Part shown: positions 7,706 to 15,961 of the stretch, piece by piece
How the letters are laid out: each line of letters opens with the position of its first letter
Numbering within the stretch: the stretch's first letter is position 1
From: DASXHY01 sp035552155
GTDB lineage: Bacteria > Verrucomicrobiota > Verrucomicrobiia > Limisphaerales > DASXHY01
Direction of reading: 5' to 3'
NCBI GenBank assembly: GCA_035552155.1
Contig: DASZLX010000046.1
Coordinates: forward strand, 62,001-126,000
DNA: 64,000 bases
Translations under genes and position numbers: made by a program
The notes under the pieces: model-generated
Told to the model about the DNA's origin: nothing
Database searches by the model: none
What the model saw: only the letters and a program-made list of their open reading frames with translations

Positions 7706-8266
7706 ATGGCACTCGACGACATTTTGCTGGAGGCGGAAGAGAAAATGGAAAAGACCGAGCAGGTGGTCGTGAACGAATTCGCCGGCGTGCGCACCGGCAA
7801 GGCGTCCGCCAGCCTGGTCGAAAATATTCTCGTGGAAGTTTACGGCTCGAACATGCGCATCCGCGAGCTCGCCGGCATCACCACACCTGAGCCGCGCACG
7901 CTCTCCATCCAGCCTTGGGACGCCAATTCCCTGCACCCGATTGAAAAGGCCATCCAGAAAAGCAACCTCGGCCTATCCCCCGCGATTCAAGGCAAGAACA
8001 TCCGATTGTTTTTCCCCGAACTCAGCCAGGAGCGCCGCCAGGAGTTTGCAAAGATCATCCGCAAAATGGCCGAGGATGGCAAAGTCGCCGTCCGCCACGT
8101 CCGCCGCGACGCGATGGAGCAGATCAAGAAACACGCCCACGACAGCGGCACCACCGAGGATGAGGTCAAGCAGGCGGAAAAGGATTTGCAGAAGCTTACC
8201 GACGATTACACCACCAAAATCGACGCCCACGTAGTCACTAAGGAAAAAGAAATCATGACGGTCTGA
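7706..8266 (+). CDS. frr: Ribosome recycling factor
   Basis: RRF splits post-termination ribosomes together with EF-G. The 186-residue product from ATG 7706 has the full family length and pattern: an N-terminal helix (MALDDILLEAEEKMEKTEQVV), EFAGVRTGKASASLVENILVEVYG, then QPWDANSLHPIEKAIQKSNLGLSP and the long C-terminal helical hairpin with RR-x-A-x-E-x-IKK spacing (RRDAMEQIKK). A longer frame back to 7583 crosses hairpin element A and lacks RRF residues. The usual rpsB-tsf-pyrH neighbours are absent, so frr stands alone here and may be expressed from a promoter within or near element H copy A. Confidence 0.97.
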   Translation: MALDDILLEAEEKMEKTEQVVVNEFAGVRTGKASASLVENILVEVYGSNMRIRELAGITTPEPRTLSIQPWDANSLHPIEKAIQKSNLGLSPAIQGKNIRLFFPELSQERRQEFAKIIRKMAEDGKVAVRHVRRDAMEQIKKHAHDSGTTEDEVKQAEKDLQKLTDDYTTKIDAHVVTKEKEIMTV

Positions 8267-8293
8267 GGGAGCGCCGAGCCTCGCTCGGTTAGT

Positions 8294-8324
8294 CGGTAGG
8301 GAGCGTCACTCCGTGCGCGCCGAG
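8294..8324 (+). repeat. GCGTCACTCCGTGCGCGC palindromic repeat, copy 1
   Basis: GTAGGGAGCGTCACTCCGTG then CGCGCCGAGG. Other copies lie at 43744-43773, 58974-59002 and 62500-62526. The best copies have the arms GGCGCG and GCGCGCC around TCACTCCGT. This copy lies between frr and the convergent ftsB, next to a related GAGCGCCGAGCCTCGCTCGG hairpin (8270-8290), where it could act as a terminator. Confidence 0.75.
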
Positions 8325-8350
8325 GTTAACCACGTCAGTCGTGGCTTAAT

Positions 8351-8668
8351 TCACCGCGTCGCACTGTTCGTAGCCGATTCAAAAACCACCACCGTCTCGC
8401 CCGGCTTGGCGTAACGGAGCTTTTCGCGCGCGAGCCGTTCCACGGCATTGGTATCGTAGCGCAACGTATCAATCGAAGAGTTCAATTGTTTCTTAGTGGC
8501 CTCTTCCTTTTGGATTTGATTATCGAGATTCAACAAATTACGGCGCATCCGCTCGTTTTGTTTTATATTTGGAAGGTACCACTGCCAGATGATTCCCATC
8601 AGCGCGATCACGAGCAGGCCGATCACGAGGCGTGTCAGCTTTCCCCAAATGCCGAGATCGACGTTCAT
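8351..8668 (-). CDS. ftsB: FtsB/DivIC-family septum formation protein
   Basis: A small bitopic membrane protein of 105 residues with one N-terminal transmembrane helix (about 9-30, GKLTRLVIGLLVIALMGII) followed by a coiled coil (about 36-70). The family C-terminal motif follows as AVERLAREKLRYAKPGETVVVF. It is predicted to join FtsL and FtsQ in the division complex outside the membrane. Length and architecture match FtsB/DivIC. It is transcribed towards frr and no other division gene is adjacent. Confidence 0.88.
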   Translation of the reverse strand: MNVDLGIWGKLTRLVIGLLVIALMGIIWQWYLPNIKQNERMRRNLLNLDNQIQKEEATKKQLNSSIDTLRYDTNAVERLAREKLRYAKPGETVVVFESATNSATR

Positions 8669-8844
8669 CGGCGCGAGTTAACCACAAGCTCGGGCGGGAC
8701 GGAAGTTAAATCGCCAAACACGTAGGATGCAGGCCGGTCTCCATATTTGCATTTCTCTGAACAGTCCGCTCTGCCATACTGTCAACTCTTTGACCGTGGA
8801 TATTAGTTGTCAGTGGCGATGTCGCCCGTTAACACTTTGGCGCA

Positions 8845-9507
8845 ATGATTAAGGCTTTGTTGTTGGTTTTGGATCCGGCTGCAACTTGGGACGCCATCGT
8901 GCTGGCGAAACGTAGTTGGCCTCGGGTTTTGCTGACGTACCTCCTGCCGCTGTGGCTCGCCGCGTTCGTCGCTGAGGGTTACGGCCTGGTCCACTGGGGA
9001 AAACCGCGCGGTTTTATTTCCCAACCCAAGACATTTTCGAATGCCGAAGCCCTCATTTTCGAACTCATCCAGCTCTGCCTCATGTTTATTGTCATGTTCG
9101 TCGGCGCCAAGCTGGTCAAGGCGGTCGGCGAAACATTTCACGGTCGGAACAATTTTACCGAAGCCTTCACCGTCGTCGCTTATGGCCTGGGGCCGTATTA
9201 TGTCCTGCGCATTCTGGATATTTTTCCGGGCGTCTCCTCCTGGATCTATTGGGTGCCCTGGGCGGCGGGAATCCTCATGTTATATGTCATCCTCTACCAC
9301 GGCATCCCCCGCGTCATGCTGCCCGATCCGCCGCACGCCTTTGGCCTCTTCCTGGTCAGTTGCGTGCTGCTCACGATGGTTACCGGATTTTCGCGTTTCA
9401 TGACCTTCTGGTATTTGCAGGGTAAGTTCGGAAAACTCGATGTGCTCATTGCAAAAATCGTGGCTCATCTCCCGTTTTTGCAATCCTTGAATCAACATCA
9501 TTTTTAA
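8845..9507 (+). CDS. Yip1-domain integral membrane protein
   Basis: A 220-residue membrane protein with five or so hydrophobic helices (around 27-45, 70-90, 105-125, 130-150 and 160-180). The family-like start IKALLLVLDPAATWDAI resembles bacterial Yip1-type proteins, in which a short amphipathic 'P...W..I' segment precedes the membrane bundle. The function of the bacterial family is not known. Its stop overlaps the start of the next small gene by one base (TAATG at 9505-9509), indicating coupling. Confidence 0.75.
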   Translation: MIKALLLVLDPAATWDAIVLAKRSWPRVLLTYLLPLWLAAFVAEGYGLVHWGKPRGFISQPKTFSNAEALIFELIQLCLMFIVMFVGAKLVKAVGETFHGRNNFTEAFTVVAYGLGPYYVLRILDIFPGVSSWIYWVPWAAGILMLYVILYHGIPRVMLPDPPHAFGLFLVSCVLLTMVTGFSRFMTFWYLQGKFGKLDVLIAKIVAHLPFLQSLNQHHF

Positions 9508-9761
9508 TGAGCGAAACGGAAAAAGCCATTTTGCAGTCCCTGGTTGAGTTGGACACCGCCGTGAAGGCGATGCCCGCCGCGAATCCCAAGCCAAACCTGC
9601 TCCCGATTTTTTCGCGCCTCGACGAACTGACGCGCCAGCTCCCCAAAAACACCCCGCCCGACCTGCTCCATTACCTGCACAAAAAGAGTTACGAAAAAGC
9701 CAGGCTTTGGCTGGAGGATCACGGCGCGGAAATCGCTCGCGGTAATTGCCTCGGCGATTGA
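9507..9761 (+). CDS. Small conserved protein, 84 residues, coupled to the Yip1-like gene
   Basis: A helical, soluble small protein (MSETEKAILQSLVELDTAVKA...). It has two Pro-rich turns and a C-terminal helix LLHYLHKKSYEKARLWLEDHG. The start codon overlaps the stop of the preceding membrane-protein gene, which argues that it is real and co-translated. No catalytic motif is seen and I cannot name a function. It may be an accessory factor to the Yip1-like protein. Confidence 0.72.
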   Translation: MSETEKAILQSLVELDTAVKAMPAANPKPNLLPIFSRLDELTRQLPKNTPPDLLHYLHKKSYEKARLWLEDHGAEIARGNCLGD

Positions 9762-9837
9762 ACCCAATGACGAATGGCCGCTCGCCGCGGGTCGATTCAC
9801 CATTTGTCATTCCGCATTCCTCATTTAACATCCCGTC

Positions 9838-11211
9838 ATGCTCGATGACACCATTGCCGCCATAGCCACGCCCATCGGCGAGGGCGGCCTGGCCGTCATC
9901 CGCATTTCCGGCGCGCAGGCGCTCGCAGTGGCCGACGCGATTTTTTCGCCCTCCGGGAAAAATTCCGTGAAACCTTCCGCCGCCGTTTCCCACACCATTC
10001 AATTCGGCCACATCGTGCGCGACGGCAAAACCATCGATGAAGTGCTGCTCGCGGTCATGCTCGCTCCGCGCACGTTCACGCGCGAGGACATCGTGGAAAT
10101 CACCTGCCACGGCGGAATTCTCCCCGCGAAAATGGTCCTCGATGCCGCGCTGGCGGGCGGCGCGCGGCTGGCTGAGCCGGGCGAATTCACCCGGCGCGCC
10201 TTTCTCAACGGCCGCATCGATCTCGCGCAAGCCGAAGCCGTCGCCGACCTGATTCATTCGCGCACCGAACTCGCCCTCAGCGCCGCCAACGAGCAACTCG
10301 CCGGCAAACTTTCCCAGCGCATCAACCAACTCCGCGACGACCTGCTGAAAACCCTGGCTCACGTCGAAGCATACATTGATTTCCCCGAGGAGGACATCGC
10401 CGAGGAAACGAAGGATCAATTGCTTGCGCGACTCGACCATGGCGTCAGTTTCATGGACGACCTGTTGCGCACCGCCGACGAGGGCCAAATCCTGCGCCGT
10501 GGCATTCGCGCCGCCATCATCGGCCGTCCCAACGCCGGAAAATCCAGTTTGCTCAATCAACTTCTCGGCCACGATCGCGCCATCGTCTCTCCGATTCCCG
10601 GCACCACGCGCGACACCATTGAAGAGACCGCGAACATTCGCGGCCTGCCGGTGGTGTTCATCGATACCGCCGGCCTGCGCGAGGCGCGCGATGAAATTGA
10701 AGTCGAAGGCATCCGCCGCAGCCGCGAGAGTTTGCAAAAGGCGGAATTTATTCTGCATGTGCTGGACGTTTCTGAACCTGTGACCGAGGCCGATACTTTA
10801 TACTTGCGAGAATTCTCAAACCAAAAGCGAATTATCGTCTGCAACAAACGCGATTTGCCTCCAAAGTTTTTGGTTCGCGAAGATTTTGAGGACATTCCGA
10901 TTATTGACATCAGTTGCAAAACGGGGGAAGGCATTGAATTCCTTAAAGACGCCATCAAAAACCTCGTCTGGTCCGGCGAAATCAAAACCGAAATGCTCCA
11001 GGTCATGATCAATTCCCGCCATCAGGACGCGCTCAATCGCGCCCGCGAGTCCACGCAGCGCGCCCTCGCGGCATTACGTTCCGGTGCGACCCTGGAATTG
11101 GCTGCCATGGACCTCCGCATCGCGGTAAATGCCGTCGGCGAAATCGTCGGCAAAACCGCCACCGAAGACCTGCTGGATATGATTTTCAGCCAGTTCTGTA
11201 TCGGAAAATGA
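9838..11211 (+). CDS. mnmE: tRNA modification GTPase MnmE
   Basis: MnmE works with MnmG to install the cmnm5 group on wobble U34 of several tRNAs. The 457-residue product has all three parts: the N-terminal tetrahydrofolate-binding domain (DTIAAIATPIGEGGLAVIRISG), a helical region, the inserted G domain with GRPNAGKSS (229-237), DTAGLRE and NKRDLP, and the C-terminal helical end with the catalytic FCIGK (Cys454). The start ATG 9838 gives the normal N-terminus. The gene follows a 76-base gap after the small gene and ends 139 bases before topoisomerase III. Confidence 0.97.
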   Translation: MLDDTIAAIATPIGEGGLAVIRISGAQALAVADAIFSPSGKNSVKPSAAVSHTIQFGHIVRDGKTIDEVLLAVMLAPRTFTREDIVEITCHGGILPAKMVLDAALAGGARLAEPGEFTRRAFLNGRIDLAQAEAVADLIHSRTELALSAANEQLAGKLSQRINQLRDDLLKTLAHVEAYIDFPEEDIAEETKDQLLARLDHGVSFMDDLLRTADEGQILRRGIRAAIIGRPNAGKSSLLNQLLGHDRAIVSPIPGTTRDTIEETANIRGLPVVFIDTAGLREARDEIEVEGIRRSRESLQKAEFILHVLDVSEPVTEADTLYLREFSNQKRIIVCNKRDLPPKFLVREDFEDIPIIDISCKTGEGIEFLKDAIKNLVWSGEIKTEMLQVMINSRHQDALNRARESTQRALAALRSGATLELAAMDLRIAVNAVGEIVGKTATEDLLDMIFSQFCIGK

Positions 11212-11350
11212 CCGTCCAGAACCGTCTTTTTGGCGTCATTTGCAATTTTACCTAAAAAAAACGAAGTTTTGACATCGGGAGGGCTTTGAGCCAATTTCCG
11301 AAACTTGCACGAAGATTGCTCATTCCAAATGGGAATCGTGCATACAAAAG

Positions 11351-14158
11351 ATGGGTAAAGCATTAATCATCGCAGAGAAGCCCTCCGTCGCCGGCGATAT
11401 TGCCAAGGCGATCGGCGGTTTCAAGAAAGTGGACGACTATTACGAGAACGACCAATATGTCGTTTCCTCTGCCGTCGGCCATTTGTTGGAACTGATCGCA
11501 CCCGAGGGCGTCGAGGCCGTGCGCGGCAAATGGACTTTCAAGTGTCTTCCCGTCATCCCGCCGCACTTTGATTTGCGGCCCATCGAGAAGAGCGAAAACC
11601 GCCTCAAAGTCCTCGCCAAACTCATCAAGCGAAAAGACATCGACCAGCTCGTGAATGCGTGCGACGCCGGCCGCGAAGGCGAACTCATTTTCCGCAACAT
11701 CGTCAAATACACCAAGGCCAAACAACCCATCCAGCGCCTCTGGCTTCAATCGATGACCCCCGCCGCCATTCGCGACGGCTTCGAAAAGTTGCGCGACGAC
11801 ACCAGCATGCTTCCCCTGGCCGATGCCGCGTTCAGCCGTTCGGAAGCCGACTGGCTCGTGGGCATCAACGGCACTCGGGCCATGACCGCCTTCAACTCCA
11901 AGTCCGGCGGTTTTTTCAAAACCACCGTCGGCCGCGTCCAGACGCCCACGCTGGCCATCGTCGTCGAGCGCGAGCACAAAATCCGCAAGTTCATCTCGCG
12001 CGATTATTGGGAAGTCATCGGCACCTTTGCCGCCGCCGCCGGCCCATACACTGGCCGCTGGTTTGATGAAAAATTTTCTAGACCGGAAAAGGATGGCGAC
12101 GACCAGCTCAAAGCCGAGCGCGTTTGGGAAAAAGAGCGCGCCGAAGCCATCCGCGATAAATGCCTCGGCAAACCCGGCATCGTCACCGAGGAAAGCAAGC
12201 CCACGACCTCACTCTCCCCGCTGCTGTACGACCTCACCAGTCTGCAGCGCGACGCCAATTCGCGCTTCGGTTTCAGCGCAAAAAACACCCTCGGCCTGGC
12301 GCAGGCTTTGTACGAAAAACACAAAGCGCTCACCTATCCGCGAACCGATTCGCGCGCCTTGCCGGAGGATTACCTCGACACGGTCAAAAACGTCCTCGGC
12401 ATGTTGGGCGACACCAGTTACGCCCCCTTTGCCGGCACGATTTTAAAAAACGATTGGGTCAAACCCAACAAACGCATTTTCAACAACGCGAAAATTTCCG
12501 ACCATTTCGCCATCATCCCGACCTCCCAGGCGCCCAAAGGCCTGAGTGAGCCCGAGCAGAAATTGTACGACATGGTGGCCAAGCGGTTCCTCGCGATTTT
12601 TTATCCGGCCGCCGAATTTCTCGAGACTGTCCGCATCACGCGCGTCGAAAGCGAGCCCTTCAAGAGCACCGGCAAAGTCCTCGTCACGCCCGGTTGGCTC
12701 ACGGTTTACGGCAAGGAGGCGCAGGACGAGGATTCCGCCGCGAACCTCGCGCCCGTCCAGCAGAACGAAAACGTCCAGACCACCGCCGTCGAAGTCAAAC
12801 AACTCCAGACCAAACCCCCGCCGCGCTACAGTGAGGCAACGCTCCTCAGCGCGATGGAAGGCGCCGGCAAACTCGTGGAAGACGACGAATTGCGCGAAGC
12901 CATGCGCGAGAAGGGCCTCGGGACGCCCGCCACCCGCGCGTCCATCATCGAAGGATTGATTTACGAGCAATACATCGTCCGCAACGCCCGCGAGCTCCAG
13001 GCCACCGCCAAGGCATTTTCTCTGATGGAACTGCTCAACGGCCTCGGCGTTCCCGAATTGACCAAGCCCGAGCTGACCGGCAACTGGGAATTCAAGCTGC
13101 ACCAAATCCAGCGCCGCCAGAAAAGCCGCGACGAATTCATGTCCGAAATCGCCGACATGACCCGCCACATCGTCGATCGCGCCAAAAAATTTGAACTCGA
13201 TACCATTCCCGGCGACTTCGGCGTGCTGAATGTCCCGTGCCCGAAATGCGGCGGCGAAATCCACGAGAAATACAAAGAGTTCCAGTGCAATAAATGCGAT
13301 TTTTCCATCCGCAAAACCCTCGGGGGACGCATGTTTGAAAGCGAAGAATTTGAGAAATTGATCGTTGACCGCCAGATCGGCCCGCTCCAGGGATTTCGCA
13401 GCAAGAAAGGATTCCCCTTCGCCGCCGTCATCAAGCTGACTCCCGAATTCAAAGTCGACTTCGATTTCGGCCAGGATAAAACCGGCGAAAACGGTGAAGC
13501 CGTCGCGCCCGTCGATTTTTCCGGCAAGGAACCCATCGGCAAATGTCCCAAGTGCGGCTCCCGCGTGTTCGATGCCGGCATGAATTACGTCTGCGAAAAA
13601 TCCGTCGGCCCCGACAAGACCTGCGACTTCCGCACCGGCAAAATTATATTGCAGCAGGAAATTTCTCCCGAGCAGGTCAAAAAACTGCTCACCGAAGGCA
13701 AGACCGACCTGCTCAAAGGCTTCGTTTCCAAGAAAACGGGCCGCAAATTCGAGGCCTTTCTGACGGTGAAAGAAGGCAAAACCGCCTTCGAATTTATTCC
13801 ACGCGAGCGCAAATCCAAAAAAGGCGCCTCCAAAGAGCCGCAGCCTAAGGTCGATTTCACCGGCCTGCAACCCATCGGCAAATGCCCGAAATGCGGCGGG
13901 AATATTTTTGACACGCCGCAAGGTTACATCTGCGAGCGTTCCCAGGCCGACCAGAAGTCCTGCAAATTCAAAAAAATCAGCAAAGAAATCTTGCAGCGCC
14001 CGATTGACGTCGCGCAGGCGCAAAAACTTCTGGAGAAAGGCAAAACCGATCTCCTCGATAAATTCATTTCCAAAGCCGGCAAGCCCTTTTCCGCCTACCT
14101 GGTGATGGACGAAAACGGCAAAGTCACCTTCGAATTCCCCCCTCGCGAAGGCGAATAA
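11351..14158 (+). CDS. topB: Type IA DNA topoisomerase, TopB-like, with repeated C-terminal zinc-ribbon units
   Basis: A strand-passing type IA topoisomerase of 935 residues. The Toprim domain starts with IIAEKPSVAGDIAKAIGG and carries DAGREGELIF (metal-binding acids). The active-site Tyr is near residue 329 in TYPRTDSRALP. SRSEADWLVGINGTRA and GRVQTPTLAIV are typical of TopB. After the core, the C-terminal third has CPKCGGEIHEKY...CNKCDF, then two further units starting GKCPKCGS or GKCPKCGG and ending with a Cys-containing ...CEKS or CERS segment, each followed by a 'LLTEGKTDLLKGFVSKK'-like strand. In total there are three ribbon units. E. coli TopB is 653 residues, so this is a long-tailed type like many environmental homologues. 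It probably decatenates and processes recombination intermediates. Confidence 0.94.
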   Translation: MGKALIIAEKPSVAGDIAKAIGGFKKVDDYYENDQYVVSSAVGHLLELIAPEGVEAVRGKWTFKCLPVIPPHFDLRPIEKSENRLKVLAKLIKRKDIDQLVNACDAGREGELIFRNIVKYTKAKQPIQRLWLQSMTPAAIRDGFEKLRDDTSMLPLADAAFSRSEADWLVGINGTRAMTAFNSKSGGFFKTTVGRVQTPTLAIVVEREHKIRKFISRDYWEVIGTFAAAAGPYTGRWFDEKFSRPEKDGDDQLKAERVWEKERAEAIRDKCLGKPGIVTEESKPTTSLSPLLYDLTSLQRDANSRFGFSAKNTLGLAQALYEKHKALTYPRTDSRALPEDYLDTVKNVLGMLGDTSYAPFAGTILKNDWVKPNKRIFNNAKISDHFAIIPTSQAPKGLSEPEQKLYDMVAKRFLAIFYPAAEFLETVRITRVESEPFKSTGKVLVTPGWLTVYGKEAQDEDSAANLAPVQQNENVQTTAVEVKQLQTKPPPRYSEATLLSAMEGAGKLVEDDELREAMREKGLGTPATRASIIEGLIYEQYIVRNARELQATAKAFSLMELLNGLGVPELTKPELTGNWEFKLHQIQRRQKSRDEFMSEIADMTRHIVDRAKKFELDTIPGDFGVLNVPCPKCGGEIHEKYKEFQCNKCDFSIRKTLGGRMFESEEFEKLIVDRQIGPLQGFRSKKGFPFAAVIKLTPEFKVDFDFGQDKTGENGEAVAPVDFSGKEPIGKCPKCGSRVFDAGMNYVCEKSVGPDKTCDFRTGKIILQQEISPEQVKKLLTEGKTDLLKGFVSKKTGRKFEAFLTVKEGKTAFEFIPRERKSKKGASKEPQPKVDFTGLQPIGKCPKCGGNIFDTPQGYICERSQADQKSCKFKKISKEILQRPIDVAQAQKLLEKGKTDLLDKFISKAGKPFSAYLVMDENGKVTFEFPPREGE

Positions 14159-14357
14159 CTGGGAGCGCCCAAAAATCCAGTGCGTCCAAATCGGAAGGTA
14201 GGGACGCCGCGCTGCGGCGTCCCCGTCCGCGTTCAGCGGACGGAATCGTGCGGCCAATACGTGCATTCACGCCCGCTCCGCTGGACGCAGCGGCAATTTT
14301 ACATGGGTCCGGGTGCGACTGAAAGAGAGTGTCAAATGACCGAACGCGCACTCTGAC

Positions 14358-14402
14358 CTCCCTTCTCTGCCATGAAATGGCGGAGAGGGCCGGGGTGAGG
14401 TG
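14358..14402 (+). repeat. CTCTCC/GGAGAGG palindromic element, copy 2
   Basis: CCTTCTCTGCCATGAAATGG then CGGAGAGGGCCGGGGTGAGG. The arm sequence differs from copy 1 but keeps pairing, with the same GGCCGGGGTGAGG tail. Confidence 0.75.
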
Positions 14403-14505
14403 GTGCTCATCATTCTTACTGCTCGCGAAAGGGTGAGATCAGGCTTTTTCATCAAGTAATTCCTGCCACTGTCCCTCACTTCCTGTCGCACCCCATGGGG
14501 TCAGG

Positions 14506-14770
14506 GCGGACGCATCTTAATTTTTTAGCACGATGTTTGTTGGACATTTGGTTTGACATTAGAATCATCACAATTAAAATCCGCCTACCCATTTGCCCCA
14601 GCTACAAATGGGTAGGCGATTGAATTTTAAGGCCGCAACATCTGAAATACTTGGGCGGGTTTTCGCACATGCGATTTCGGGGCTTCGGCGGATTGACCCT
14701 CGGCTCAATTCCCTGATCAATAATTTCTCATTGGAATCTTTGGAAATTAGATGCATTAGCCCTGCCCCGT
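14506..14770 (+). repeat. Hairpin element H, copy B
   Basis: TTGACA at 14553-14558, 16 bases, TAAAAT at 14575-14580, one base, then CGCCTACCCATTTG (14582-14595), a 9-base loop, and CAAATGGGTAGGCG (14605-14618). The tail has TTTTCGCACATGCGATTTCG and AATCTTTGGA. The upstream flank (CGCATCTTAATTTTTTAGC) is shared with copy C. The inverted repeat ends 218 bases before the xerC-like start, in the same direction. Confidence 0.8.
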
Positions 14771-14836
14771 GGGCCCCTCGCACTTGCGCGCCAAATACTT
14801 TACCGGCATCCTTTTTCAAATGAGCGGTCTCTTGAA

Positions 14837-15811
14837 ATGAACTCCACTTCTTCCGAGCGCGACCCCAGCACCCACGCCGTCGACCAGTGGACCCAAAAAT
14901 TCCTCGCCCACCTCGCCACCGACCGTGGCGCATCCATTTACACCCAGCGCAATTACCGCGACGCCCTGCTCGAATTCTCCCGCTGGCACCATGAAGAACG
15001 CCGGCGCGCCCCCGTGTGGGACACCCTCCAGCGCGACGATTTCCGCGCCTACCTCCGTTTTCTTGGCCGGCACAACCTGGGGCGCGCCGCCATTCAGCTC
15101 CGATTTTCCGCCCTGCGCAGCTTTTACAAATTTCTCATCCGGCACGGCGTCCTGTTCGTTTCGCCCATCAAAAACATCATCTTGCCCAAACTCGAAAAGC
15201 GTCTCCCCAAATATCTCACCGCCAGGCAAATCAATGATTTGCTCCTCGCGCCCCTGAAACCGCTCGAGGAAAAAAAAGAAAAGGGCAGGGGACGGCCCGT
15301 CACCGCGGCCATTTGTTTCCGCGACCTTGCCGTTCTTGAAACCATTTACTCCTGCGGCTTGCGCGTCAGCGAACTTTGCGGCCTGCGCGCGGAAGACATC
15401 GATTGGGCCGAACAACTCGTCCGCGTGCGCGGCAAAGGCAAAAAAGAACGCCTTCTGCCCATTGGCGAACCCGCTCTGCAAGCCATCCGCAACTACTGGA
15501 CCCTCCTTCCCAGCGCGCCCTCCGGCCAAGCCCCGGTTTTTCTTTCCGAAAAAAAGCCGCCCACGCCCGTAGCCCCGTATATCCTGCAAGTGCGCTTAAA
15601 AAAACATCTCGCGACCGCCGGCCTGGATCCGTCCCTCACCCCGCACAAATTGCGTCACAGCTACGCCACGCACCTGCTCGATGCCGGCGCCGACCTGCGC
15701 AGCGTGCAGGAACTCCTCGGCCACGCGCACCTCGTCACCACGCAAGTCTACACCCATCTCACCACCGAACGCCTGAAAGAAGCCTACGCCGCCGCCCACC
15801 CCCGCGCCTGA
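14837..15811 (+). CDS. xerC: Tyrosine recombinase, XerC/XerD type
   Basis: A site-specific recombinase of 324 residues. The N-terminal SAM-like core-binding domain (about 15-110) is followed by the catalytic domain with the complete set Arg176 (CGLRVSELCGLR), Lys200 (RGKGKKER), His270-x-x-Arg273 (HKLRHSYATH), His296 (LLGHAHL) and nucleophile Tyr305 (VYTHLT). Length and motifs fit the housekeeping XerC/XerD pair that resolves chromosome dimers at dif. The paralogue is not in the window, so C versus D is not certain. It lies downstream of hairpin element H copy B and faces the convergent glycosidase gene. Confidence 0.9.
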   Translation: MNSTSSERDPSTHAVDQWTQKFLAHLATDRGASIYTQRNYRDALLEFSRWHHEERRRAPVWDTLQRDDFRAYLRFLGRHNLGRAAIQLRFSALRSFYKFLIRHGVLFVSPIKNIILPKLEKRLPKYLTARQINDLLLAPLKPLEEKKEKGRGRPVTAAICFRDLAVLETIYSCGLRVSELCGLRAEDIDWAEQLVRVRGKGKKERLLPIGEPALQAIRNYWTLLPSAPSGQAPVFLSEKKPPTPVAPYILQVRLKKHLATAGLDPSLTPHKLRHSYATHLLDAGADLRSVQELLGHAHLVTTQVYTHLTTERLKEAYAAAHPRA

Positions 15812-15961
15812 CGATGGGACGGACCCGCCGTCCGCCTTGGCGATCGAGGCGTTAAAGAAGTCCCGGAAGCACAATTTCCGTCACTGAAATCGAGTAAATC
15901 CGTGTAGTGCTGGTCATGATGCTATCTTTCCGCAGCCGGCGTCCATCGTGTCAGTTAGAGA

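Larger units (their letters stand above)
14159..14836. other. Intergenic region carrying three kinds of dispersed repeat
   Basis: 678 bases with no supported gene. 14203-14222 is a palindrome (GGGACGCCGC/GCGGCGTCCC). 14358-14402 is a CTCTCC-type element. 14506-14770 is hairpin element H copy B, which leads into the xerC-like gene. Confidence 0.7.

Noticed and set aside
9280..10758. 492-codon open frame on the minus strand
   Set aside because: It is antisense to the Yip1-like gene, the small gene and mnmE, all better supported.
12443..14266. 607-codon open frame on the minus strand
   Set aside because: It is antisense to topoisomerase III, whose motifs are unambiguous. Long antisense frames arise in GC-rich genes from third-position bias; the translation is Phe/Gly/Ala-rich with no fold pattern.
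14837..15811. Integrase of a mobile island
   Set aside because: Length and sequence fit housekeeping XerC/XerD. It lies 10 kb from the accessory islet, with no tRNA end or att repeats beside it.
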